Assembly: GCF_029212375.1 (NCBI RefSeq)
Contig: NZ_JARGNU010000008.1
Location: 89,344 to 153,343, forward strand
Length of the DNA stretch: 64,000 nt
From: Zhongshania sp.
GTDB taxonomy: Bacteria; Pseudomonadota; Gammaproteobacteria; Pseudomonadales; Spongiibacteraceae
Direction: 5' to 3'
This document shows positions 35,876 through 45,029 of the stretch, piece after piece. Each line of letters opens with the position of its first letter. Position 1 is the first letter of the stretch. A program made the translations under genes and the position numbers. The notes below the pieces were generated by a model, which made no database searches, was not told the origin of the DNA, and saw nothing but the letters and a program-made list of their open reading frames with translations.

Positions 35876-36538
35876 ATGAAAAAGCATATTTTAATGGCCG
35901 CGGTACTCAGTGTTGTGACGCCCAGTTTGTTTGCTGGCGAAGTTGCGGCAGGGGATGTAACAACTTTTACCGCGGGCACAGCCGCTAAGGCCGGTGAGGT
36001 TAATGCAACTTTTCAGGCGCTCATTGCGGCTATTAATGACAATGCGGAGCGGATCAGTAATTTGGAGAGCACACAAGTTAATGCTTCTGTTGCGGGGGGA
36101 AGTTTTCAAATTCGCACCTTGAATAGCGAAATCGCGGTAGGCAGCGCTGATGGTTATCATGCGAATGACGATAACGATTTCACGAATATTAGCAATGGCG
36201 GTATAGCGGGCTCTTTAAGCTTTGATGCTGAGGGTTCGGGTGGGAGTTTCGTTGTTACTGGCGACCACGTTTACGAGGCTAACCTGCCAGGAAATCATCT
36301 GGAAAATCATGGTGGAGATGATTTAGGTTTAAGCGCGATAACCTACACTCAATCTGGAAATATTGTGAGTGTGGCTTTCCCGGATGACGGGGGCACGTCT
36401 ACTGTCGATTTCATCGTAAGTGCAAATGGCTCCGTAATTTTGGCGCAGTCTATAGAGGCTTTCAATACAACTTTTGATGATGGCTCAAAAGGTAAATCAT
36501 CCTATACAGAGTTGGTTATAGGGATTCGCACAGAATAA
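35876..36538 (+). CDS. Secreted protein with EVNATF-type N-terminal motif
   Basis: A protein of 220 residues with a Sec signal (MKKHILMAAVLSVVTPSLFA) and mature start GEVAAGDVTTFTAGTAAKAGEVN. The segment AGTAAKAGEVNATFQALIAAINDNAERIS is a short helix/coiled-coil module that I have seen at the start of many secreted proteins of marine gammaproteobacteria. The rest is beta-rich and of unknown fold. AGAGGAAGATAAA precedes the ATG. It follows the TSP3 lipoprotein by 53 nt and is probably co-transcribed; both may be one surface system. Confidence 0.8.
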   Translation: MKKHILMAAVLSVVTPSLFAGEVAAGDVTTFTAGTAAKAGEVNATFQALIAAINDNAERISNLESTQVNASVAGGSFQIRTLNSEIAVGSADGYHANDDNDFTNISNGGIAGSLSFDAEGSGGSFVVTGDHVYEANLPGNHLENHGGDDLGLSAITYTQSGNIVSVAFPDDGGTSTVDFIVSANGSVILAQSIEAFNTTFDDGSKGKSSYTELVIGIRTE

Positions 36539-36559
36539 CTCGGTGTGGGGTAATGGGTG

Positions 36560-36586
36560 GCACCAGGGCTTAAAACTCACTGGTGC
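36560..36586 (+). terminator. Hairpin terminator after the secreted protein gene
   Basis: GCACCAG (36560-36566) pairs with CTGGTGC (36580-36586), followed by TACTTTT. It separates this transcript from the convergent rimK operon. Confidence 0.6.
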
Positions 36587-36597
36587 TACTTTTGGGT

Positions 36598-37662
36598 TTA
36601 CCCTGCAATAGGCGGATGGTCGTCATAATCGTCTGAGGTGGAATACCCCTCTGGCTCAAACTCTTCTCTAAACGCGTTAACCTGTTCAAGTGCCTCACTG
36701 ATGTTGGCTTTGTATTTTGCGATATGGAATAAGGCATCACCTTCGTATACCAGTGGCAAAAACGTGCGGCCAATAACAATGCCGTCGTCGCTGGCGAGGA
36801 TTTTGGCGTCTGAACTGCTATTGCCCATGGGGTCGGAAATAAGCGCGAGTACATCGCCCTTGGTTACAAATGCACCTAGCGGCACTAGCGCCCGCAATAC
36901 ACCGCTGCTATTGGCGCGTATCCAAGTAGATTGACCGGTAATCATGCTGCTGCGCTTGGGCTTTTTACTGCGCGAGGGCGGCAACATGCCGATATGCCGC
37001 ATCACGTTAATAATGCCGCTCACTCCCGCGCGAATGGCCACTTCGTCAAAGCGCAGCGCTTCACCCGCTTCGTATAGTAGAACCTGAATATTGTGATTGC
37101 TGGCGATTTCGCGCAGTGAGCCATCTCGGGTTGCCGAATGCAGAATGACTGGCGCGGCAAAGCTCTCGGCCATGGCGCGGGTCGATTCGTCTTTAATATC
37201 GGCGCGGATTTGGGGCAGATTACTGCGGTGCCGAGCGCCGGTGTGCAGGTCGATACCGTGGGTGCATTGCAGTACTACCTCGTTGAGAAAGGTGTGCGCC
37301 ATGCGCCCTGCCAGCGAACTTTTGGGCGAGCCGGGAAAGGAACGGTTTAGATCTCGGCCATCGGGCAGGTAGCGGCTGTTATTGAGAAAGCCGTGTACAT
37401 TCACAATGGGTATGGCCAGCAAGGTGCCGCGCAGGGAGCGCAGGGCCTTGTGTTGCAATAGGCGCCGCACAATTTCAACACCATTGATCTCGTCGCCGTG
37501 AATCGCGGCGCTAACAAACAGGGTTGGCCCCTCTTTACGGCCGCGAATCGCTTTAACGGTCATCGACAGTTCAGTGTTGGTATAAAGCTGCGCTACTGGT
37601 AATTCTATTTGGGTGCGGCTACCGACGGGGATGTCGGTGCCGGCGATGGTGAGTTTCTTCAT
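36598..37662 (-). CDS. Succinylglutamate desuccinylase/aspartoacylase family zinc hydrolase
   Basis: An M14-type amidohydrolase of 354 residues. The zinc motif AAIHGDEINGVEIVRRLL (His, Glu) is near residues 53-70, the Arg region GRDLNRSFPGSP near 103-114, and GIDLHTG near 138-144 carries the third ligand. A C-terminal beta-barrel part (biotinyl-lipoyl-like) starts near residue 250. It is the last gene of the rimB-like/rimK operon, 9 nt after rimK. AstE-like enzymes remove acyl groups from amino acids, and here it may act on glutamate tails or on a RimK-type product (inference). Confidence 0.9.
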   Translation of the reverse strand: MKKLTIAGTDIPVGSRTQIELPVAQLYTNTELSMTVKAIRGRKEGPTLFVSAAIHGDEINGVEIVRRLLQHKALRSLRGTLLAIPIVNVHGFLNNSRYLPDGRDLNRSFPGSPKSSLAGRMAHTFLNEVVLQCTHGIDLHTGARHRSNLPQIRADIKDESTRAMAESFAAPVILHSATRDGSLREIASNHNIQVLLYEAGEALRFDEVAIRAGVSGIINVMRHIGMLPPSRSKKPKRSSMITGQSTWIRANSSGVLRALVPLGAFVTKGDVLALISDPMGNSSSDAKILASDDGIVIGRTFLPLVYEGDALFHIAKYKANISEALEQVNAFREEFEPEGYSTSDDYDDHPPIAG

Positions 37663-37671
37663 GGGTTACTC

Positions 37672-38577
37672 TTAACCTGTGCCACGAGTCTTATTTTTGT
37701 TCGGGCCGGCGTTTTCTTCAATAAATTTGATGATTTCAGCGGCAACATTTTTCTTGCTGGCGGTTTCTATACCTTCTAAGCCTGGTGATGAGTTTACTTC
37801 CATGACCAGCGGGCCGCGGGCCGAGCGCAAAATATCTACACCGGCAACATTGAGGCCCATAATTTGCGCGGCTTTAACTGCAGTGGCGCGTTCTGCCGGG
37901 GTGAGACGGGTTAACTCGGCAGTGCCGCCGCGGTGTAAGTTGGAGCGGAACTCGCCACTGGCAGCGGTGCGTTGCATGGCGGCAACCACTTTTTTGCCAA
38001 TAACAAAGCAGCGTACATCGGCGCCGCCAGCTTCTTTAATAAATTCTTGTACGAGGAAGTCTGCCTTCAACTCGCGGAAGGCGTCGATAACGCTCTCGGC
38101 CGCTTTAGCGGTTTCGGCTAACACCACGCCGCGGCCTTGGGTGCCCTCCAGCAGCTTGACTACCACGGGTGCGCCGCCCACCAGTTTGATGAGTTCTTTG
38201 GTGTTGTGAACGTCGTGGGCAAAGCTTGAAATGGGCATGCCCACATTTTTACGTGACAGCAGTTGCAGGGCGCGCAGTTTGTCGCGTGAACGGCCGAGTG
38301 CAACGGATTCGGTGAGGCTGTAGGTGCCCAACATTTCAAATTGGCGAATAACCGCGAGGCCATAAGGGGTGATTGAGGCGCCAATACGGGGAATTATGGC
38401 GTCGAAGCCTTCGAGTTTTTCGCCCTTATACCACACCACTGGTTCGTGTGAGCTCAATTCCATATAGCACTTTAGGGTGTCTAGCACGCGTACTTCATGG
38501 CCGCGTTCGGTACACGCTTCAACGAGACGGCGGGTAGAGTAGAGGCGTCGGTTACGCGACAGTATGGCAATTTTCAT
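37672..38577 (-). CDS. rimK: RimK: ribosomal protein S6 glutamate ligase
   Basis: An ATP-grasp ligase of 301 residues (E. coli RimK 300). Visible are the N-terminal [22 protein letters not shown], the ATP-binding [17 protein letters not shown], and metal ligands in [15 protein letters not shown]. RimK adds glutamate residues to the C-terminus of ribosomal protein S6 and can make poly-glutamate. The ATG at 38577 matches the family start; 14 further codons upstream are open but unlike it. It lies between a RimB-type protease gene and an aspartoacylase-type gene, as in proteobacterial rim clusters. No RimA gene is present. Confidence 0.95.
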   Translation of the reverse strand: MKIAILSRNRRLYSTRRLVEACTERGHEVRVLDTLKCYMELSSHEPVVWYKGEKLEGFDAIIPRIGASITPYGLAVIRQFEMLGTYSLTESVALGRSRDKLRALQLLSRKNVGMPISSFAHDVHNTKELIKLVGGAPVVVKLLEGTQGRGVVLAETAKAAESVIDAFRELKADFLVQEFIKEAGGADVRCFVIGKKVVAAMQRTAASGEFRSNLHRGGTAELTRLTPAERATAVKAAQIMGLNVAGVDILRSARGPLVMEVNSSPGLEGIETASKKNVAAEIIKFIEENAGPNKNKTRGTG

Positions 38578-38661
38578 GATACGGTTTCTCGTTTGTATCT
38601 GCGTGTATGGCGGAGCCATCAGATTGGCTCGGTCGCTGTTTAGTTCCCGCGGTTTACGGGT

Positions 38662-39135
38662 TTAGTTCGGTATTGTGTGGCGGGCTTGTTTCGGCGGCTT
38701 TTTGCTGGCGCAATACGAGCGGCTGGGGTCGACGGTATAGCGATTTTTCATGGCAGTGCGTCCTAACAACATGCGAAAGAGCATTTGTGAGCGGTCTGCG
38801 AGGGTCATTTCGGCAAGGCATTCTTCACCGCCAATACAAATGTGTGTCTCTATAACATAGCGCATACTGCGGTGACCGCCAGAATCAGTGACTTGCCGAT
38901 AGTCTTTAATTGGCGCTCGGCAGTTGATAACGTCGGTGGTGTCGTGCTGATGGGGGTGTACTTTAAATTCGACCCACGGCGCACCGTCTACCTCGATGGC
39001 CTTGATATCAAAGGCGTGAAGTGAGGAGCTGCGCGCGCCGGTGTCGATTTTCGCTTTTATGCCGGTTAAGCCCAGTGCGGGTAAGCTTACCCACTCTCGC
39101 CATCCTAATATTGTCTGTGGCAAATGCGGCCTCAT
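38662..39135 (-). CDS. rimB: RimB-type ATP-dependent zinc protease family protein
   Basis: A protein of 157 residues of the COG4067 family. It has the retropepsin-like motif IKAKIDTGARSSSLHAF near residues 25-41, then DVINCRAPIKDYRQVTDSGGHRSMRYVIET and the C-terminal LLGRTAMKNRYTVDPSRSY. Family members are nearly always encoded beside rimK, and in Pseudomonas RimB modulates RimK activity. It is first in the operon, 84 nt ahead of rimK. The gene name is by family and context. Confidence 0.88.
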   Translation of the reverse strand: MRPHLPQTILGWREWVSLPALGLTGIKAKIDTGARSSSLHAFDIKAIEVDGAPWVEFKVHPHQHDTTDVINCRAPIKDYRQVTDSGGHRSMRYVIETHICIGGEECLAEMTLADRSQMLFRMLLGRTAMKNRYTVDPSRSYCASKKPPKQARHTIPN

Positions 39136-39348
39136 ATCGTCAGACTTAAGGTGGCCAGCATAGCCGCTAAGGGCCGTGAGGAGTAGCTTTTAATGCTATT
39201 TATACTTTTTTAGTTAGCGGCCTTTGGGCGCGTTTTAGGCACTCATTGGTGGTGACGAGGTCTGATTTTGGGCGGTGCTTTTTGTAGGGGCGGCAAACGT
39301 AAATTTTAATCTGGGCCTACTGAAAATTGAATTATAAGGAATCAAAGG

Positions 39349-40059
39349 ATGAGAAACGTGAATAAGCTAATGTTAAAGGGTGGTCTTACTTTTGTGTTGA
39401 GTGCATTGCTGCCGCTGTTTGCCGTTGCGGCGACCTTACCAGATGCCCCTCATGTGCTGGTGTCGGCGCGGGGCGAAGTAGAGGCTCAGCCCGATATTGC
39501 ACATTTACAGTTACAAATTTCAGAAACCCAAGAAACGGCTGTGGAAGCGAAGCGCCTTGTGGATCAGCGCACTGCGCAAGTATTGACCGCCGTGGCGGAG
39601 CAGGGCGTGGCCGAGGCCGATATTCGCGCCTCACAGATTCGTATCTATCCAGACTACGAATGGCAGGACGGCAAGCGCTTATTGTTGGGGCAGCGGGTAG
39701 AGCGCAGTGTCGATATTCAGCTTAAGGATGTATCGCGCTACGGTGCGGTGCTCGATGCTTTGGTGCAGGCCGGTATTAGCGAACTGGGCAATGTGAGTTT
39801 TGATTTGTCTAATCGCGAGGCGCTACAAGCGCGGGCGGTGCAAGCTGCAATAGCCGATGCCAAGGCCAAGGCGTCGGCGCTGGCGGCGGGCTTTGGTCGC
39901 AAGCTGGCAGGGGTTTACCACATTGATGAAGGTGCAGCGGCGCCGGTGGTGTATGAGCGAGCAATGATGATGGATGCCAAAGTGGGCGCGCAAGCCCCAA
40001 TGCTCATTGGCAAAGAAACGGTAAGCGCTACGTTAAATGTGGTGTTTTTACTGAAATAA
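39349..40059 (+). CDS. SIMPL-domain periplasmic protein (YggE-like)
   Basis: A protein of 236 residues with a signal peptide (LTFVLSALLPLFAVAA, cleaved near residue 28). The DUF541/SIMPL domain spans the rest: VLVSARGEVEAQPDIAHLQLQISE, RIYPDYEWQDGKRLLLGQRVERSVDIQLKD and AVQAAIADAKAKASALAAGFG. YggE is linked to protection from oxidative stress; the molecular role is unknown. ATAAGGAATCAAAGG precedes the ATG. It is monocistronic. The 213-bp gap upstream, to the divergent rimB-like gene, shows no other gene. Confidence 0.9.
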   Translation: MRNVNKLMLKGGLTFVLSALLPLFAVAATLPDAPHVLVSARGEVEAQPDIAHLQLQISETQETAVEAKRLVDQRTAQVLTAVAEQGVAEADIRASQIRIYPDYEWQDGKRLLLGQRVERSVDIQLKDVSRYGAVLDALVQAGISELGNVSFDLSNREALQARAVQAAIADAKAKASALAAGFGRKLAGVYHIDEGAAAPVVYERAMMMDAKVGAQAPMLIGKETVSATLNVVFLLK

Positions 40060-40086
40060 GCGACATTTCTGGGGCTTTCTGCGGGC

Positions 40087-40113
40087 AAAAAAAAGCACCC
40101 AGAGTGTGGGTGC
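40087..40113 (-). terminator. Minus-strand terminator of the DUF2889 gene
   Basis: GCACCCA (40095-40101) and TGGGTGC (40107-40113) form a 7-bp stem. On the minus strand it is followed by eight T, so it ends transcription from the DUF2889 gene. The region 40114-40254 between them holds no visible gene. Confidence 0.7.
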
Positions 40114-40254
40114 CAAGCGGGGGTGCTACTATGGAGACCAATGTTAGGAGCATAAGTCAAAAAATCTGTAGCTATAGTATCGCCACCCTTGTTATGGGTA
40201 TATTCGTAATTGTGCGTATGATTTAAATTTTATGTAACAATATGATAATTAAGG

Positions 40255-41031
40255 TTATTCTATAAATTTAAGGAGTTGTTCAGGAACGTTGCTAAAGTCG
40301 CGCATACTATTAGCGACACGCTTGGCGCGCTCGATTTGTGGCGAGCTGTAGCTATAGCAAACTCCCAGCATAACGTCGCGATGGTCGTTGGCAGATTGGC
40401 CGACCTGAGAATTATTGGTGTAGCGGCGGGACACGGCAACAAAATAGCCTTTTTGCAGCGCAAAAGCCGCCTCGCGTTGATCGCCGCTAAAGTGGGTTGC
40501 GGCCCATTTGCTAAAGCCCTTATACAAAACATTGCCATTGAGATGACTGGGGCTGATGATTGCCCAATTACAGGTTTGCCAGCGATGGATTAAGTTTCCG
40601 TTAGCGAAAATTTCGGCGCTGGCAATTTGCTCGTCGTGGGCCTGATCTTCAACGCAAATATCGTAAATCATTTCTGGAATTTGGCGGGTACTGTGGCGAA
40701 TAGCCAGCAGTGCAAGGTCGAGTAGATGGGTGCAATTGGCTGCGGTATCGGTTAGTGGCTTAATATCGAGTATATCTTCACACAGCGGCAAACCAATTAA
40801 TTTGCGCAGTGGTTCTGTGGCGCCTGGGCAGGTATCAAAGGGAATACGCAGCGCAGCGCTGTGTATATCGGTGACCTTATTGCCGTCGTGAAATACGGTG
40901 CAGCGGAAGCCGTGGTTGGTGTCTTCTAGCTCGCCGTGCACCTGCCCAGCCTCGGCACGTAGGCGAATGCGGCGCCGATAGCGGCCTTGGCCATAGCTCT
41001 CGGTTTTCGGGTATTCTTGTGCGGTCGACAT
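40255..41031 (-). CDS. DUF2889 family protein
   Basis: A protein of 258 residues. Family features are the N-terminal YGQGRYRRRIRLRAEAGQVHGELEDTNHGFRCTVFHDG, then ALRIPFDTCPGATEPLRKLIGLPL, CTHLLDLALLAIRH and the C-terminal CYSYSSPQIERAKRVANSMRDF. No signal or membrane segment; function unknown. The ATG at 41031 (MSTAQEY) follows CTGGAGGCCAGC, a good Shine-Dalgarno; a longer frame to 41082 has none. Its neighbours do not reveal a role. Confidence 0.85.
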   Translation of the reverse strand: MSTAQEYPKTESYGQGRYRRRIRLRAEAGQVHGELEDTNHGFRCTVFHDGNKVTDIHSAALRIPFDTCPGATEPLRKLIGLPLCEDILDIKPLTDTAANCTHLLDLALLAIRHSTRQIPEMIYDICVEDQAHDEQIASAEIFANGNLIHRWQTCNWAIISPSHLNGNVLYKGFSKWAATHFSGDQREAAFALQKGYFVAVSRRYTNNSQVGQSANDHRDVMLGVCYSYSSPQIERAKRVANSMRDFSNVPEQLLKFIE

Positions 41032-41397
41032 GCTGGCCTCCAGAATGATCGTGGCTTGTGACGCAATGTGACCATCGAACATGGGTGAATAAACCCCATG
41101 ATATTAGCCTGTTAGCGCTAAAAACGCATGAGCTTCGTGGTGTTGATTGCATGATGGCGTCGAGCCATAAGCTGTTTGAATTGCGGGCGATATAGGGTGC
41201 AATGGCGCTCTGGCGGCCCAGTTGGGCGCGTCATGTGTTATTTTTACATGGTGTTATTGCCGGTGGTAGTGATGCCAGTCGATTATCGGGTGCAGTGCTG
41301 ATATGTCGGTATACACACTGTAGGCCCTGTGTTTGAGTTGAGTGCAGCGGCGGGAATTGGGTATTTGCTAAGCGCTTACAAAGCGGAGATTAAGGCA

Positions 41398-42270
41398 GTG
41401 GATGAGTATCAGCAGCTAATTAGTGTGATATCCCTAACAATGGGGGTGGCGTGGGCCAGCGGCTTAAATTTATACGCGGCGATTTTAGTACTGGGCCTAG
41501 GTGGCTCAGTTGGCGGCATTGATCTGCCAGAGAGTTTGGCGGTGGTGCAAGACCCCGCGGTGATTTTGGCGGCGGGCCTGATGTACGCAGTGGAGTTTTT
41601 TGCCGATAAAATTCCGGGGGTGGATACTGGCTGGGATGCGTTGCACACCTTTATACGTATTCCCGCTGGTGCCTTGCTCGCGGCAAATGCGGTGGGCGAT
41701 GTTAGCCCTGCGTTGCAGTTGGCGGCGGGTATTGTTGGCGGTTCGGTGACTTCGGTGACCCACGCAGCAAAGGCGAGTACCCGAATGATAATTAATACCT
41801 CGCCGGAACCGGTGAGCAACTGGCTGGCGTCAATCAGCGAAGATGTCGCTGTTTTTGGCGGCTTGTGGGTGGCGCTGAATCATCCGGTGTTGTTCTTGAT
41901 TGGTTTTGTGGCCTTTTTATTCTTACTGATTTGGTTGCTGCCCAAGTTGTGGCGGGGCATTGCGCGGATTTTCCGTAAAATAGGGCAATGGCTGGGGCTG
42001 AGCACGGAAACGAGTCAGGCCTTGGTAGACGAAGCGAGCGTAGCGACGCCGTTAAACGCTGAGTCAGCGTTAGTTGCTAATTTAGATCGGAAACCAAAAT
42101 CTTTATTAGAGGCCCTGCAGGGCTTGGAGGCGTTGCATCAGGCTGGCGCGCTTAGCGACGCCGAGTATCTGGCGGCAAAGGCCGCGGTGATCGCTGAACA
42201 CGGCGCAGCGTCAGGCTCGAGCCCAAGTTCAAACGACGCGCCAAAACCTAATCCCAGTGCAATGACGTGA
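41398..42270 (+). CDS. DUF4126 membrane protein with SHOCT-like tail
   Basis: A protein of about 290 residues. The DUF4126 membrane region (about 1-165) has ISVISLTMGVAWASGLNLYAAILVLGLGG, LMYAVEFFADKIPGVDTGWDALHTFIRIPAGALLA and LAAGIVGGSVTSVTHAAKASTRMIINTSPEPVSNW. A hydrophobic helix near 180-205 follows. The C-terminus has LLEALQGLEALHQAGALSDAEYLAAKAAVI, like the SHOCT oligomerisation motif. The start is uncertain: a GTG at 41398 behind GCGGAGATTAAGGCA fits the family start, and a GTG at 41329 is also open. The 366-bp gap upstream (41032-41397) shows no other gene. Function unknown. Confidence 0.82.
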   Translation: MDEYQQLISVISLTMGVAWASGLNLYAAILVLGLGGSVGGIDLPESLAVVQDPAVILAAGLMYAVEFFADKIPGVDTGWDALHTFIRIPAGALLAANAVGDVSPALQLAAGIVGGSVTSVTHAAKASTRMIINTSPEPVSNWLASISEDVAVFGGLWVALNHPVLFLIGFVAFLFLLIWLLPKLWRGIARIFRKIGQWLGLSTETSQALVDEASVATPLNAESALVANLDRKPKSLLEALQGLEALHQAGALSDAEYLAAKAAVIAEHGAASGSSPSSNDAPKPNPSAMT

Positions 42271-42433
42271 TGTTAATCACAAAATCGACGTCGATCGTTT
42301 TTTGTTTGGGCTTGAGCGGGGTATCTCAAACAAATTCCATGCGCTGGCGAGGCAAATACGTTTTAATCGACTGACAGTTGCTTTCTTTTGCCGCCTCGCG
42401 CTCAGTGGCGTTAGGTGCTGGACACGTTTCACA

Positions 42434-43315
42434 ATGGAACAAAACGGATTTTTACAGGTGTTATCTTCCTTGATTTCAAACTTAACGCGGCGTGTATGCT
42501 TATTGGTTTTACTTGTGCTGTTGCCGCTCAGCTCTGCTCAGGCCGGTTTAATTTTACATGTATTGAATCAAACGGGTGTTCTGCTCATTGGACATTCGCT
42601 GACTAAGGCGGTGGGTATTGATCTTGACGATACCTTGCTGTGTATTGATGACCAGCTTGGTGTGGCTGCGGTAGTGCTGCCAGTTGAACTAGACATTTTG
42701 GCGCCGAGTGACGAGTTGTTAGCGATGGATCAGGGTGTGCTGGCCGCAGACAGTGGCGCGCCAGTTAATGCGCTGGCACCGTTAACCGCAGCAAAAGATC
42801 AGCCCGCCTTGACCCCCCTTGCAAATATTGACCCTAGCTTTGTTGCTGGCCGTATTCAGGCAGACACCTATGCCTGTGCTGACGACGATGGTGACGGGGT
42901 TTGCGATCAAGATGACCAGTGTTTAAAAACCCCGCGCGGCATTAAAACCTTGGCGAATGGCTGCTACTTAGATGGCCCCCAGGTACTGCTTTTAGAGGGC
43001 GTATTTTTTGCCAATAACAGCGCGGTGTTAAATGCCAGTGCTAAGCAGGTGCTTGATCGTGCGCTATTAGTTATTCAACAATCAGACGCAAAGCATATTG
43101 AAGTGGGCGGTTATACCGATAATCGGGGCGCGGCAGAATACAACCTGCGGTTGTCGGAAGCCAGAGCGCGCTCGGTGCGGAAATATTTACTGAGCCAAGG
43201 ACTGAGTGCCGACCGCTTAGTGGCGAAGGGCTACGGTGAAGCGGCCCCCCGCGCCGATAACAACAGCGCTGAAGGGCGAAACCTGAACCGGCGGGTTGAA
43301 TTAAAGCGGCTGTGA
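42434..43315 (+). CDS. OmpA-family protein with a thrombospondin type 3 repeat
   Basis: A protein of 293 residues. A signal peptide (RRVCLLVLLVLLPLSSAQA) sits about 20 residues after the chosen ATG at 42434. A short periplasmic or surface part ends in the calcium-binding DDDGDGVCDQDDQC. The C-terminal OmpA peptidoglycan-binding domain (about 180-293) has VGGYTDNRGAAEYNLRLSEARARSVRKYLLSQGLSADRLVAKGYGE and NRRVELKRL. No ribosome site is clear, and the frame is open further upstream to 42302, so the start is tentative. It precedes the TpsB-like gene by 83 nt and may belong to the same outer-membrane unit. Confidence 0.87.
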   Translation: MEQNGFLQVLSSLISNLTRRVCLLVLLVLLPLSSAQAGLILHVLNQTGVLLIGHSLTKAVGIDLDDTLLCIDDQLGVAAVVLPVELDILAPSDELLAMDQGVLAADSGAPVNALAPLTAAKDQPALTPLANIDPSFVAGRIQADTYACADDDGDGVCDQDDQCLKTPRGIKTLANGCYLDGPQVLLLEGVFFANNSAVLNASAKQVLDRALLVIQQSDAKHIEVGGYTDNRGAAEYNLRLSEARARSVRKYLLSQGLSADRLVAKGYGEAAPRADNNSAEGRNLNRRVELKRL

Positions 43316-43355
43316 GAAGTATCGCGCCGCCAAGACTAAATTTTACACACTACTA

Positions 43356-43373
43356 CGGGGGCCGCGGCCCCCG
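43356..43373. repeat. Perfect GC-rich palindrome CGGGGGCCGCGGCCCCCG
   Basis: An 18-bp perfect palindrome 41 nt after the OmpA-family stop and 24 nt before the TpsB-like start. It would form a very stable RNA hairpin without a U-tract, and could attenuate expression of the downstream barrel gene or protect the upstream mRNA. Confidence 0.5.
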
Positions 43374-43397
43374 CTCGCGTATTTGAGGAGAATATAA

Positions 43398-45029
43398 ATG
43401 GCAATTGATCTGCCACCGGTAATGCCGCCCCAGCTGGCCAGTCAAATACAGATTCAGGCCAATAGCAGTGCTCAGGCTGCATCGATCTCGGCCGTCATCG
43501 GCGGCATTACGGTACGGGTTATCGGCAATCAGCAGCTTTCAAACACCCAAATAGAGGCGCTATTGGCCGAGGCCGAAACTCCGTCGGCGGCGATCACCAG
43601 CTTGACGCGGCGCTATTACAATGCCGGCCATTTATTGGTGAGTGTGAGCTATTACCGCCTAGACGACACCGTAACCGTGCTGGTGAATCAAGCCGTAGTA
43701 AAAGGCCTGCGAGGGAATCCACAGGTAACCGCTCATTTTGCCAATTTGGTGGGCGACCCAGACTTGAGCTTGGCAGAGTTTGATCGGGCGCGGGTGTTGG
43801 CCGATTTGCAGGCCGAACGCGCCGGCTTGTCATACAGTATTGCCTACGAGCAACACTACGATAATCAGGTGATTCTTGATTTTCGCGAGCAAGTTATTGC
43901 CGAGCATGATGCAACAGATTTTATTTTGGAAATGAACAATAAGGGCAGCCGATTCTTAGGGCGTTATTTTGGCTTGGCTGGCTTTAAACATCAGTTTACG
44001 AGTGGCACGGAGTTAAATTTAGCTTACAAGACCATATTTGAGTCGTTTGGTGAAGCCGGTGATGGCGACGATTATCAGCAATTTGATTTCACGCTTGAAC
44101 ATCCGTTTACCTTTGGTTTATACGGTGTTGAGGCCAGTCATATTGAATACCAGCGCCACCCACAAGTTGCGGCCAGCGGAATTGGTGGCCTGTGTTTGCC
44201 CTTGTTAAATAGCTGTTTGTTGAGTGGCGCGGGGGAAACGCTGTTCCTCGACGCCGATATCGACAGCATTGCCGTGTCTGGTGAGCAAGTTTTGTACAGC
44301 AATCCAGTGCAGCGTTGGACAGCATTTGAGCGGATTGAGCATATCAGTTCAGAGATTCGTTCCGCGGCGCAAAGTACGCCACTGTTAGATGAAAATTATG
44401 ACTCGCTTGAGCTGGGAGCCAAGTATTCGGTGCGCGGCAGTTTGGCCGATGCGCCCTCATATTTCAAAGCGCAACTATCGCTAAAAACGGGTTTTGGCAA
44501 CGGCGGTAGTTTTGCGAGCGACAATAGCGACGCGGTTAGTATTGGTAAGCGCGAAGCAGAATTTATTCTGCTGTTGCCCAAGCTGGGTTATAAATTTGCG
44601 CTGGCCCCAGACGTTGAGCTGGCCCTGAACTTTAGCGGTCAATTTGCCGACAACACCCAGTTGCCACAGCAGCAGCAATTTGTGCTCGGCGGTATGAACA
44701 GCATGAGCGCGTATTTACCTGGGGTCATGATTGGCGACAATGGCTATTTCGCGCACGTCGCCGTGAATGGCAAGCATCAGTGGTGGGGACTTGCGTGGGA
44801 GTCGTCGCTGTTTGGCGAGTACGCAGCAACCGAATTTAATAATGCTCGCGGTGAATTGGCGGCGAGCCAGAGCTTGGCCGATGCGGGCTTTAGGCTAAGT
44901 CTCAAGCCAGGCTACGGTTTAGAAACCGAGCTACTGGCCGCCGTGCCGGTGTTTGACGATGTGGTGGATGAACCCCGCCTAGAATCCCTAGAAGCCGATT
45001 TCTTTTGGCGGCTGCGCTGGGTATTTTAA
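43398..45029 (+). CDS. ShlB/FhaC-like outer membrane barrel (TpsB-type) without visible signal peptide
   Basis: A protein of 543 residues. A POTRA-like N-terminal part (about 30-110: ISAVIGGITVRVIGNQQLSNTQIEALLAEAE, then YYNAGHLLVSVSYYRLDDTVTVLV) is followed by a long beta-barrel ending in FFWRLRWVF with the terminal Phe of outer-membrane proteins. In TpsB proteins the barrel loop carries VRGY/F; here the equivalent is MNSMSAYLPGVMIGDNGY. The N-terminus MAIDLPPVMPPQLASQI has no signal sequence, and a stop codon (TAA) sits directly before the ATG, so no longer start exists. GAGGAGAATATAA is a good ribosome site. No TpsA partner is in the window. Confidence 0.8.
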   Translation: MAIDLPPVMPPQLASQIQIQANSSAQAASISAVIGGITVRVIGNQQLSNTQIEALLAEAETPSAAITSLTRRYYNAGHLLVSVSYYRLDDTVTVLVNQAVVKGLRGNPQVTAHFANLVGDPDLSLAEFDRARVLADLQAERAGLSYSIAYEQHYDNQVILDFREQVIAEHDATDFILEMNNKGSRFLGRYFGLAGFKHQFTSGTELNLAYKTIFESFGEAGDGDDYQQFDFTLEHPFTFGLYGVEASHIEYQRHPQVAASGIGGLCLPLLNSCLLSGAGETLFLDADIDSIAVSGEQVLYSNPVQRWTAFERIEHISSEIRSAAQSTPLLDENYDSLELGAKYSVRGSLADAPSYFKAQLSLKTGFGNGGSFASDNSDAVSIGKREAEFILLLPKLGYKFALAPDVELALNFSGQFADNTQLPQQQQFVLGGMNSMSAYLPGVMIGDNGYFAHVAVNGKHQWWGLAWESSLFGEYAATEFNNARGELAASQSLADAGFRLSLKPGYGLETELLAAVPVFDDVVDEPRLESLEADFFWRLRWVF

